From an uncultured Serinicoccus sp. (GTDB lineage: Bacteria > Actinomycetota > Actinomycetes > Actinomycetales > Dermatophilaceae), in assembly GCF_947487915.1 (NCBI RefSeq), contig NZ_CANKYH010000004.1:1-64000 (forward strand): a DNA stretch of 64,000 bases, written 5' to 3'. Position 1 is the stretch's first letter. Each line of letters starts with the position of its first letter. Of this stretch, positions 56,292 to 64,000 are shown piece by piece. A program made the translations under genes and the position numbers. The notes beneath the pieces are model-generated. The model was not told the DNA's origin. It saw only the letters and a program-made list of their open reading frames with translations, and searched no databases.

Positions 56292-59051
56292 ATGGATGTC
56301 CTGCTGACAGTGGCCACGGCGGCGGTGCTGACGGTCTTGACCGGCTGGTACTTCTTCGGCCCCAAGAAGTCCCGGCGCGCGGAGGTGGAGGGGGGACGTC
56401 AGGTCGTCACGGTGACCGTCAAGGGCGGCTACAGCCCCGACCTGGTCGAGGTCGTCCAGGGCGTGCCGGTCCGCCTGGTCTTCGACCGGCAGGAGAGCGG
56501 CGACTGCTCCTCCAGGGTGGTCCTTCCCGACTTCCGGATCAACGAGGCGCTCCCGGCGTACGCCAGCACCACCGTGGACTTCACCCCCCGGCAGACCGGA
56601 GAGTTCGGGTTCGCCTGCGGGATGAACATGCTCCACGGCAAGGTGAGGGTGGTGGCCGGTGACGCGGCGCAGCCGGGGGGTGAGGCGGCCGCGCTCCCTC
56701 GCACCGACGGGGAGCCCGAGCCGGCCGCCACTTCAGCCGGGCCGGCGACCGGCTCCGGCGCCGGGCAGGGCGACGACGCGGAGGCCACCGAGCGGGCCGC
56801 GGAGATCGCCGACCTGCGACGGCGGGTGATCATCGGCACGGTGCTGAGCCTGCCCCTGGTCTTCGCGGTGATGGCGCACGAGGTCTTCGGCGCCACCTGG
56901 GTGCCGGACCTGCTGATGAACCGCTGGTTCCAGCTGGCCCTGGTCACGCCCATCTTCTTCTACACCGGCTGGCCGATCCACCGTACCGGTTGGCTGGCTC
57001 TGTCCCACCGCACCGCCGAGATGAACTCGCTGATCACGCTGGGCACCATCGCGGCGTACGGCTACAGCCTTGTGGTCACCTTCGTCCCCTGGGTGCTGCC
57101 CGACATCGCCCAGGAGGTCTACTACGAGGCCGTCGCCGTCATCATCACGCTCATCCTGCTGGGCCGGCTGATCGAGACCAAGGCCAAGGCCGGCACCGGC
57201 GAGGCGATCCGGGCGCTCATCGGTCTGCAGCCGCGCACCGCGCGGGTCGTCCGCGCGGGCCAGGAGGTGGAGGTCCAGATCGAGGAGGTCGCCGTCGGCG
57301 ACGTCGTCGTGGTCCGCCCCGGGGAGAAGCTGCCGGTGGACGGGCAGGTCCTCCAGGGCGCCTCCGCGGTGGACGAGTCCATGGTCACCGGTGAGCCGAT
57401 CCCGGTCACCAAGACGGTCGGGGACACGGTCATCGGCGCCACGATCAACCAGACGGGCGCGTTCCGGTACACGGCCACCAAGGTCGGCGCGGAGACGATG
57501 CTCGCGCAGATCATCCAGCTGGTGCGCGAGGCGCAAGGGTCCAAGGCCCCGATTCAGCGGGTGGTCGACAAGGTCTCCAGCTACTTCGTGCCGGCCGTGA
57601 TCATGATCGCGATCTGGACCTTCGCCCTCTGGGCGATCCTGGGCCCGCCACCGGCCCTGGTCTTCGCGCTGGTCGCGATGGTGTCGGTGCTGATCATCGC
57701 CTGCCCGTGCGCGCTGGGTCTGGCCACGCCCATGTCGATCACCGTGGGCACCGGCAAGGGCGCCACGAACGGCATCCTGATCCGCTCGGCCGAGGCGCTG
57801 GAGAGCGCGCACAAGCTCGACACCGTGGTGCTCGACAAGACCGGCACCATCACCAAGGGCGCCCCCTCGTTGACCGACGTGCTTCCGGCCCCGGGGTTCT
57901 CACCCCAGGACCTGCTCACGCTGGTCGCCGCCGTCGAGGCATCCTCCGAGCACCCGCTGGCGACCGCCATCGTGTCCGGGGCCGCGGAGCGCGGGCTGAG
58001 CCTGCCCGGGGCGACCGCCTTCGACTCCATCACCGGCCAGGGCGTGCGCGCGCTGGTGGCCGGCCGGGAGGTGCTGGTCGGCAACGACAGGCTGCTGTCC
58101 GCCGCGAGGATCGACGCGGCCGCGCTGCAGACCGATCTGCGGCGGCTGGCCCGAGAGGGCAAGACCCCGATGCTGGTCGCGGTCGACGGTCAGGCCGCGG
58201 GCGTCATCGGCGTGGCCGACACCGTCAAGGACGGCTCCGTCGCGGCCATCGCGGCCTTGCAGGAGCGCGGCCTCGAGGTCGTCATGATGACCGGAGACAA
58301 CCGCGACACCGCCGCGGCCATCGCCCGCCAGGTGGGGATCACGCGGGTCCTGGCCGAGGTCATGCCCGAGCACAAGGCCAACGAGGTCAGGCGCCTGCAG
58401 GCCGAGGGCAAGGTCGTGGGCATGGTCGGCGACGGCATCAACGACGCCCCGGCCCTGGCCCAGGCGGACGTCGGCTCAGCCATCGGCACCGGCACCGACG
58501 TGGCCATCGAGTCCTCCGACATCACCCTGATCTCGGGCAGCCTCTCCGGACTGGTCACCGCCATCGACCTGTCGAAGGCCACCATGCGCAACATCCGGCA
58601 GAACCTGGTCTTCGCGTTCGGCTACAACGCCATCGGCATCCCGATCGCCGCCGGCGTGCTCTACCCCGCCCTCGGGCTGCTGCTCAGCCCGATCATCGCC
58701 GCCGCGGCCATGGCGCTCTCCTCGCTGTCCGTGGTCGCCAACGCCAACCGGCTGCGCGGCTTCACACCCAGACCCCTCGCGGCCCTCACCCAGGTCCCGG
58801 CCACCGACCCGGTGGTCGAGCTCGGCGCCGACCACCTCCAGGAGGACACCATGACCCATCACGACCACGACCACGGGCACCAGCCCGAGACCACCGTCAC
58901 CGACCCCGTGTGCGGGATGAGCATCGACCCGACCACAGCCGCGGCCACCCGTGAGCACGACGGCACCACGTTCCACTTCTGCTCCGGGCACTGCGCCACG
59001 ACCTTCGACACCGACCCCCACCGGTACGGGCACCCCAGCCCGACACCCTGA
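56292..59051 (+). CDS. copA: Cupredoxin-P1B copper ATPase-YHS fusion
   Basis: This 919-residue metal exporter has an N-terminal helix, then a cupredoxin domain (residues 35-125) with the copper-binding [12 protein letters not shown] and [11 protein letters not shown] pattern. It has no HMA domain. The ATPase core follows: [51 protein letters not shown] and [17 protein letters not shown]-terminal His-rich linker ([10 protein letters not shown]) leads to a YHS domain ([16 protein letters not shown]). AGGAGG before the internal ATG 58850 may also allow the YHS part to be made separately. It likely exports Cu(I) with built-in donor and acceptor sites. Confidence 0.9.
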   Translation: MDVLLTVATAAVLTVLTGWYFFGPKKSRRAEVEGGRQVVTVTVKGGYSPDLVEVVQGVPVRLVFDRQESGDCSSRVVLPDFRINEALPAYASTTVDFTPRQTGEFGFACGMNMLHGKVRVVAGDAAQPGGEAAALPRTDGEPEPAATSAGPATGSGAGQGDDAEATERAAEIADLRRRVIIGTVLSLPLVFAVMAHEVFGATWVPDLLMNRWFQLALVTPIFFYTGWPIHRTGWLALSHRTAEMNSLITLGTIAAYGYSLVVTFVPWVLPDIAQEVYYEAVAVIITLILLGRLIETKAKAGTGEAIRALIGLQPRTARVVRAGQEVEVQIEEVAVGDVVVVRPGEKLPVDGQVLQGASAVDESMVTGEPIPVTKTVGDTVIGATINQTGAFRYTATKVGAETMLAQIIQLVREAQGSKAPIQRVVDKVSSYFVPAVIMIAIWTFALWAILGPPPALVFALVAMVSVLIIACPCALGLATPMSITVGTGKGATNGILIRSAEALESAHKLDTVVLDKTGTITKGAPSLTDVLPAPGFSPQDLLTLVAAVEASSEHPLATAIVSGAAERGLSLPGATAFDSITGQGVRALVAGREVLVGNDRLLSAARIDAAALQTDLRRLAREGKTPMLVAVDGQAAGVIGVADTVKDGSVAAIAALQERGLEVVMMTGDNRDTAAAIARQVGITRVLAEVMPEHKANEVRRLQAEGKVVGMVGDGINDAPALAQADVGSAIGTGTDVAIESSDITLISGSLSGLVTAIDLSKATMRNIRQNLVFAFGYNAIGIPIAAGVLYPALGLLLSPIIAAAAMALSSLSVVANANRLRGFTPRPLAALTQVPATDPVVELGADHLQEDTMTHHDHDHGHQPETTVTDPVCGMSIDPTTAAATREHDGTTFHFCSGHCATTFDTDPHRYGHPSPTP

Positions 59052-59087
59052 CCGGCGCCCGAGGCGAGGACCGACAGGAGCGGCACG

Positions 59088-59369
59088 ATGACCACCGGCA
59101 CCCGCACCAGCCCCGTCGCGCTCCAGGTGCGCCTGCACCGGATCGAGGGACAGGTCCGCGGCATCAACGCCATGGTCACTGACGACAAGGACTGCATCGA
59201 CATCCTCACCCAGGTCGCCGCCACGACCCGGGCCCTGCAGGCCGTCGCCCTGCTCCTGCTCGACGACCACCTCCACCAGTGCCTGCGGCAGCCCGACCCC
59301 ACCGGGCGACCGCCGGAGGACCGGGTGGAGCAGGCCTCACGGGCAATCGCCCGGCTCGTGCGCAGCTGA
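59088..59369 (+). CDS. csoR: CsoR-family metal-sensing repressor, second
   Basis: This 93-residue repressor contains HRIEGQVRGINAMV, then Cys36 (DDKDCIDIL), His61 and Cys65 (LLLLDDHLHQC), the same numbering as the Mycobacterium tuberculosis protein. AGGAG precedes ATG 59088. It follows the ATPase after 36 bases and probably represses it through the palindrome at 56230. Whether the two CsoRs share operators is not resolvable by eye. Confidence 0.9.
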   Translation: MTTGTRTSPVALQVRLHRIEGQVRGINAMVTDDKDCIDILTQVAATTRALQAVALLLLDDHLHQCLRQPDPTGRPPEDRVEQASRAIARLVRS

Positions 59370-59484
59370 CCAGGCCCGCACCGCCCGGGCTGCTCCACCG
59401 TCCACCGGTGGAGCAGCCCGGGACGTGCCGCACCGGCGGCGCAGAACCGCGGGCGAAGCGCCATGAGCGGAGGAGAACCCCAGC

Positions 59485-61407
59485 ATGCACGACGCCCACC
59501 TGGACACCGCAGACCCTCGCCGGGAACGCAGCGCCGGTGCCCTCCGGCGGTTCGTCGCGACGGAGAACTCCGGCGCGGTCGTCCTGCTGCTCGCCACAGT
59601 GGCCGCCCTGGTCTGGGCGAACTCACCGTGGCGGGCCGGGTACGAGGCGCTGTGGGGAACCGAGGCGGGCCTGCACGTCGGCCGGGTGGACCTGGTCCAC
59701 AGCCTGCGGGACTGGGTGAACGAGGGCCTGATGGCGATCTTCTTCTTCGTCGCCGGGCTGGAGATCCGGCGCGAGTTCGACGTCGGCGACCTGCGCGAGC
59801 GCCGACGACTGGCGGCGCCGGTGATCGCCGCCCTCGGCGGGATGATCGTGCCCGCGCTGATCTTCGTGGCCCTGAACGCCGGTACCGACTCGGTGCGCGG
59901 CTGGGGCATCGTCGTGGGCACCGACACGGCGTTCGCGCTCGGCGTGCTGTCACTGTCACGCGGTGTCTCGGCGCGGGCACGCACGTTCCTGCTGACCCTC
60001 GTGGTGATCGACGACGGGATTGCCCTGAGCGTCATCGCCGTGGTGTACACCGAGAGGCTGTCGCTGGCGTGGCTGGCCGGGGCGGTCGCGGCCTTCGCGG
60101 TGATCCTGCTCCTGCGCGCCGCCGACGTGCGGTCGCTGCCCTGGTACACCGGCCTCGCCGTCCTCATGTGGGTGGCGGTGTCCGCGTCGGGGCTGCACGC
60201 CACCGTTGCGGGGGTCGCGGCCGGCCTGCTGGCGACGGCGACGTCGCCGGGACGGGAGGAGCTGCGACGGGCGGGGCTGTGGTGGCGACGCTTCCGCATG
60301 ACGCCCACGCCGCAGATGGCGCACCGCGCCAGCCGCTCCATGGCCCAGGCAGTCTCTCCGAACGACCGGCTGCAACGGATGTTCCACCCCTGGTCCAGCT
60401 ACGTCATCGTCCCCCTGTTCGCCCTTGCCAACGCCGGCCTGAGCGTGGACACCGCCACGCTCTGGCGCGCGGCGAGCTCACCGATCACCCTGGGCATCCT
60501 CCTGGGTCTGGTGGTCGGCAAGGCGGCGGGCGTGGTCGGGTCCACCTGGCTGGCCGCCCGCCCCGGCGTCGGCGGCCTGCCGCTGACCGTCCCCTGGTCC
60601 TCCCTGGCCGGTATCGGCATGGTCGCCGGCATCGGCTTCACCGTCTCCCTGCTCATCGCCGACATCAGCTTCGACGGCCCCGAGCTGGAGGAGGCCAAGA
60701 TCGGCATCCTGACCGGGTCCACCCTGGCCGCACTCCTGGCCTGGCTGATCTTCCGGCTCCTGCCCCGGATGCCGCTGCGGGTCCGCACCGCCGGAGCCGG
60801 ACGGGTGGCAGCTCCCCTTCTCGATCTGGCGGTGCCGCCCGACCCGGCCATCGACCACCGCACCGGCTCCCAGGACGCCGGTGCCGTGATCCTCTGGTAC
60901 GGCGACTACCAGTGCGCCCACAGCGCGCACGCCCAGGCCGTGGTCGAGCAGGTCCGCAGCGAGCTGCCCGACCGGGTAGGCGTCGTCTTCCGGCACCTGC
61001 CGCTGGCCGACATCCACCCGCATGCGCAGGTGGCCGCAGAGGCCGCAGAGGCCGCGGCAGTGCAGGGCCGGTTCTGGGCCATGCACGCCGAGCTGTACCG
61101 GCACCACGCCGAACTGACCCGCAGCCGCATCCACCAGATTGCCGCCAGCCTGGACCTGGACATGGAGGCCTTCACCACCGCGCTGGACGCCGGCCTGCAT
61201 GCGGGCCGCGTCGCACGGGACGTGGCCTCCGCCGATGCCTCCGGCGCCGTGGGAACCCCCACGGTCTTCGTCAACGGCAGGCGCCACCGGGGACCCCTGG
61301 AGCCGGGGCCGCTGGCGCAGACGGTCACCGAGGCCCTGCTGCTGGTGGAGCCCGCGCGTGGCACGAGCCGCAGCCCGTCGGCGGGCGACCGGACGGCTGA
61401 GGCGTAG
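59485..61407 (+). CDS. nhaA: NhaA Na+/H+ antiporter fused to DsbA-like domain
   Basis: This 640-residue fusion has an NhaA part (residues 1-430) that keeps GTDTAFALGVLSL and VIDDGIALSV, which carry the ion-binding Asp pair, and AGLEIRREF. Residues 450-630 are a thioredoxin-fold domain resembling DsbA (WYGDYQCAHSAHA, then FRHLPLADIHPHAQ, GTPTVFVNG). In that domain the second active-site cysteine is serine (C-A-H-S), so a normal disulfide exchange is not possible. Fusions of this kind exist in actinobacteria. GGAGGAGAACC precedes ATG 59485. Role in the copper island is unclear; proton cycling or thiol sensing is possible. Confidence 0.87.
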   Translation: MHDAHLDTADPRRERSAGALRRFVATENSGAVVLLLATVAALVWANSPWRAGYEALWGTEAGLHVGRVDLVHSLRDWVNEGLMAIFFFVAGLEIRREFDVGDLRERRRLAAPVIAALGGMIVPALIFVALNAGTDSVRGWGIVVGTDTAFALGVLSLSRGVSARARTFLLTLVVIDDGIALSVIAVVYTERLSLAWLAGAVAAFAVILLLRAADVRSLPWYTGLAVLMWVAVSASGLHATVAGVAAGLLATATSPGREELRRAGLWWRRFRMTPTPQMAHRASRSMAQAVSPNDRLQRMFHPWSSYVIVPLFALANAGLSVDTATLWRAASSPITLGILLGLVVGKAAGVVGSTWLAARPGVGGLPLTVPWSSLAGIGMVAGIGFTVSLLIADISFDGPELEEAKIGILTGSTLAALLAWLIFRLLPRMPLRVRTAGAGRVAAPLLDLAVPPDPAIDHRTGSQDAGAVILWYGDYQCAHSAHAQAVVEQVRSELPDRVGVVFRHLPLADIHPHAQVAAEAAEAAAVQGRFWAMHAELYRHHAELTRSRIHQIAASLDLDMEAFTTALDAGLHAGRVARDVASADASGAVGTPTVFVNGRRHRGPLEPGPLAQTVTEALLLVEPARGTSRSPSAGDRTAEA

Positions 61408-61438
61408 CCGAGCAGCACAACCATCAAGGAGGAGCGAC

Positions 61439-62356
61439 ATGAACCAGACCGGTCACGGCACCCACGTCCCTGGCGGAGGTGACCGACGAGCACTGGTGAT
61501 CTCCGGCTGGCTCACCGGCATCTACTTCGTCATCGAGCTGGCCGTCGGGCTGTGGTCCGGCTCGGTGGCGGTGATCTCCGATGCGTTCCACACCTTCTCG
61601 GCCGTCGGCGGGGTGCTCATCGCCCTCGTCGCGCAGCGGCTGAGCCGACGTCCCGCGACCGCGCAGGAGACCTTCGGCTGGGGCCGGGCGGAGATCCTCG
61701 GCGCCCTCTTCAACGGGGTGTTCCTGGCCCTGATGGCGGCCTACGTGTTCTGGATGGGCGCGATGCGCCTGGCCGACCCGATCGAGCTGCCCACCACCGT
61801 GATGCTGTGGGTGGCCGCCGGCGGGCTCCTCACCGAGGTGATCGCCTTCCGGCTCCTCTACCAGCGGCAGAAGACCAACCTCAACATCAAGGGGGCCTTC
61901 TGGCACATCCTGCAGACCTTCGTCGGCAGCCTCCTCATCATCATCTCGGCCCTGGTCATCCGCCTCACCGGTTTCCTGGCCATCGACCCGCTGCTCGGTA
62001 TGGCCTTCGGCGTGGTGCTGCTCTGGGCGTCCTGGACCATCCTGCGCTCAGCGCTGCGCATCCTGCTGCAGGGCACCCCGGACAGCCTGGACCTCGGCGC
62101 GGTGATCACCGCCCTGAGCCAGGTGCCAGGCGTTCGCGACGTCCACCACGTGCACGCCTGGACCATCACCACCGGGCGCACCGTCTTCTCGGCACACCTG
62201 CACGTCCCTGAGGCGGAACGCGATGGTGATGCGGTGCTTCAGCAGTCCGCGCGCGTCTTGCGGGACCGGTTCGACGTCTATTTCTCCACCCTGCAGGTCG
62301 AGCGCTCCTGCGCCGCCGAGGACGCAGCCGACCTCGACATCACACCTCCGTCCTGA
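61439..62356 (+). CDS. CDF-family cation efflux transporter, atypical metal site
   Basis: This 305-residue protein has six membrane helices and a C-terminal cytosolic domain (DVHHVHAWTITTGRTVFSAHLHV). The pore-lining motifs of zinc CDF proteins are HxxxD in helices 2 and 5. Here helix 2 reads SDAFHTFSAV, with His but Ala where Asp is expected, and helix 5 reads FWHILQTFVG, with Thr where Asp is expected. Both changes also occur in, or are consistent with, the decayed copy at 1341-1865. The transported ion is therefore uncertain. ATG 61439 follows AAGGAGGAGCGAC. Confidence 0.85.
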   Translation: MNQTGHGTHVPGGGDRRALVISGWLTGIYFVIELAVGLWSGSVAVISDAFHTFSAVGGVLIALVAQRLSRRPATAQETFGWGRAEILGALFNGVFLALMAAYVFWMGAMRLADPIELPTTVMLWVAAGGLLTEVIAFRLLYQRQKTNLNIKGAFWHILQTFVGSLLIIISALVIRLTGFLAIDPLLGMAFGVVLLWASWTILRSALRILLQGTPDSLDLGAVITALSQVPGVRDVHHVHAWTITTGRTVFSAHLHVPEAERDGDAVLQQSARVLRDRFDVYFSTLQVERSCAAEDAADLDITPPS

Positions 62357-62685
62357 CCTGCCCCGCCGCCCGACGTCGGACGGCGGACGTGCCTCGCAAG
62401 CCGCCCCCGCGCCCCGACGCAGCGCAACGTGACACGGCCCCCGCCCTCCTCTCTTGCCGGTCCGCCCCGATGCACGCCCGAGCTGCGGGCCCAGCGAACC
62501 CTTCCAAGGGCTCCCGGTTCGCCGCCCCTGCCCTGCGGGGCGTCACCAGATCGGCACCGAACCGTCACCTCGGCGACGTGGACGAGGGTCCATGCTGGGC
62601 TGACGGCGGTGACGACCGACCGATCGTGGGGAATCTCGACCGTGGGCCCCGGGCAACCGCCCGCCGCGCTGGCAAGGAGGTGCAG
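62357..62685. other. Intergenic, one hairpin only
   Basis: Between the CDF gene and the decayed ligase gene. Besides the hairpin at 62363-62386 I see nothing that I can name. Confidence 0.4.
62363..62386 (+). terminator. Hairpin after CDF gene
   Basis: CCGCCG-C-CCGAC pairs with GTCGG-A-CGGCGG, seven bases after the CDF stop, a near-perfect 12-bp palindrome. No T-run follows, which is common for terminators in high-GC actinobacteria. Confidence 0.5.
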
Positions 62686-63753
62686 ATGGACCCCAGGTTG
62701 CTCCTCAAGGTGCTGGGCCTTCGTCGCGAGCTCACAGTGCGAGACCGCTGGGCCGCAGCGCAGGTGCGCACCCACCAGGCCCGGGAGCTGGCGGCGTTGC
62801 GTGATCACAGTCAACGGAGATCGCGGTTTACCGCGAGTTCCACCGCGGCCGGACGCGGGCGCCGCTGGCTGAGCTGCCGATCCTGACCAAGGCGGTCCTC
62901 ATGGACCGGTTCGACGACCTCATCACCCGAGGCGACCTGCGGCTGGCTCATGCACAGGCGCACCTGGCCGCCGGGGCCGGGGCGCAGCGGCTCATGGGTC
63001 GGTACTACGTCGCAGCCACGGCCGGCACCACGGGCGAGCCGGGCATCTTCGTCTGGGATGTCGACGAGTGGGCGGACGTCCTGGCCTCCTACAGTCGCGC
63101 CTACAGCTGGGCTGGGGCATCGGTGCGGCTGACCACGCGCACCAGGATGGCGGTGGTCAGCTCGACGGCGCCTTCGCACCAGTCCGCGCTGGTCGGGGCG
63201 AGCGTCGACAGTCGGTTCATCCCGACACTGCGGGTCGACTCCGGGGAACAGCTCGAGGACGTCGTCCGGCGGCTCAACCACTTCCGGCCCGACGTTCTGG
63301 TGGGTTACGCCAGCATGCTGGGGCTGCTGGCGGGGGAGCAGCGAGCAGGGCGCCTGCACGTGCGGCCGGCCCTTCATCCGCATCGGCGGCGTCCAGGGCA
63401 GAGCCGAGGAGGCGCTGCGCCTCCGCGCGGCCCGCGGCGGTGACGTCCTTGTCCAGCCCAACGTCGTCCACCGGGTGATGGAGCTGCCCCTCACCGGCTG
63501 GCAGGTCGTCCTGGACGACACGGGGATCACCATCCACATCACCGGCCTGGCGGAGCGTGTCGACACGGGCCAGGTCGCCCGGCGTCTGGCTGACGCGCTC
63601 GCGCTGGCGGGCGCCGTCGTACCTCCGGTCCGGGCCGTGCGGGTGCCGGCCGTCTCTCGGACCGCCCTCGGCAAGGCACCGTTGATCCGGTCCGTGCGCG
63701 GGGGCGGCGATCACCCTGGCCGGGGACAGGACGAGACCGCGGGCACCGACTAA
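62686..63753 (+). pseudogene. Decayed acyl-CoA/phenylacetate-CoA ligase-like gene
   Basis: AAGGAGGTGCAG precedes ATG 62686 and MDPRLLLKVLGLRRELTVRD. The frame shifts near 62825, after which VYREFHRGRTRAPLAELPIL and TKAVLMDRF follow. The next block has the ATP-binding signature YYVAATAGTTGEPG and HFRPDVLVGYASML. A second break near 63370 combines a frame change and a deletion before FIRIGGVQGRAEEALRL and the C-terminal VPAVSRTALGKAPLI segment. The plan matches PaaK-like adenylate-forming enzymes and related proteins. The central hinge region is lost, so it is non-functional. Confidence 0.72.
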
Positions 63754-63759
63754 CGGAAT

Positions 63760-63776
63760 TACATCAAATCGCCACC
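63760..63776 (+). promoter_or_regulatory. 17-bp tandem regulator box (copy 11)
   Basis: TACATC-AAATC-GCCACC, 86 nt before ATG 63863, in forward orientation. Confidence 0.62.
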
Positions 63777-63862
63777 GGAACGCCCGTTCGTCACCGTCCG
63801 GAGGACTCACAGTTGTGGCGGTACGGGTCGCACCAGGTGGCCCACGCAACAGGAGATGTCCC

Positions 63863-64000
63863 ATGGCAGACGAGCGACCCGGCAGGACCGATTTCCCTCT
63901 AGACAGAGAGCACGGTCGTCCGCGGCGGGCGACGGGCTGGGTGGTGGCCGGTGGACTGGCGATCGCCGTCGGAGGCACGGCGGCGGCTGTCGCGCTCGGG
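63863..64000 (+). CDS. N-terminus of a membrane or exported protein, cut by window end
   Basis: ATG 63863 follows AGGAG (aacaggagatgtccc). The 46 visible residues start with a hydrophilic stretch, then a basic segment (HGRPRRATG) and a hydrophobic helix (WVVAGGLAIAVGGTAAAV). It could be a signal-anchor or a Tat-like signal. The family cannot be told from this part. A regulator box upstream suggests it belongs to the same regulon as the copper oxidases. Confidence 0.6.
   Translation, partial: MADERPGRTDFPLDREHGRPRRATGWVVAGGLAIAVGGTAAAVALG

Overview
The window is a GC-rich (roughly 70%) actinobacterial segment. Codon use is strongly G/C-ending, the GTG and ATGA-coupled starts, system II cytochrome c maturation genes and NlpC/P60 hydrolases fit a Micrococcales-type Gram-positive, and the genus cannot be fixed from sequence alone. 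Almost everything in it is a copper (and general metal) tolerance island: four P1B-type metal ATPases (one decayed), two CsoR repressors plus a possible decayed third, CopZ-like and HMA-like small proteins, two 18-cysteine cytosolic copper storage proteins, two multicopper oxidases, CueP, four DUF305 proteins, cation transporters, and a two-component system.

Layout. 1-2,000: end of an IS3 element that has removed the start of an NlpC/P60 gene, then a decayed CDF transporter. 2,049-4,235: a thiol/disulfide relay operon. 4,374-9,928: DUF305, SHOCT, multicopper oxidase, a frameshifted K+ channel, DUF305 and Csp. 10,070-18,471 (minus strand): an eight-gene complex I-like operon with only the membrane subunits (NuoA, H, J, K, L, M, N) and one cysteine-poor, histidine-rich NuoB/NuoD-like fusion in place of the Fe-S arm. 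19,061-22,048: HMA-like protein, Lgt and Lnt. 22,573-24,960: decayed CopB-type ATPase and a CsoR remnant. 25,179-27,626: phosphoketolase. 27,807-33,315 (minus): CcsB, ResB, CcdA, ResA, CueP, DUF305. 33,738-43,197: an Lgt-like gene divergent from an HMA-like, type II GAPDH, CPD-type ATPase, EamA and HAD-GH65 series. 43,210-48,616: UbiB-like kinase, small membrane protein, and csoR-copZ-copA. 48,911-51,010: K+ channel relic, second Csp, intact NlpC/P60. 51,181-53,057 (minus): sensor kinase and OmpR-type regulator. 53,209-62,356: SHOCT, multicopper oxidase, beta-propeller lipoprotein, cupredoxin-ATPase-YHS fusion, second CsoR, NhaA-DsbA fusion, CDF transporter. 62,686-64,000: a decayed acyl-CoA-ligase-like gene and the start of one more gene.

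How it may work together. Eleven copies of a 17-bp tandem half-site (consensus TTCATC-AAATC-TCCACC, 11-nt period) lie upstream of most of these units, including the two-component locus itself, and look like the operator of that response regulator. Five CsoR-like palindromes (TACCCC/GGGGTA) mark a second, cytosolic-copper circuit, and two promoters carry both. The envelope branch (oxidases, DUF305, thiol relay, lipoprotein maturation, peptidoglycan hydrolase) follows the 17-bp box, while csoR-copZ-copA, CueP and the decayed CopB locus follow CsoR-like sites. The carbon enzymes and the membrane-only complex I-like operon are the least expected members. Functional coupling of these to copper is inference from context.
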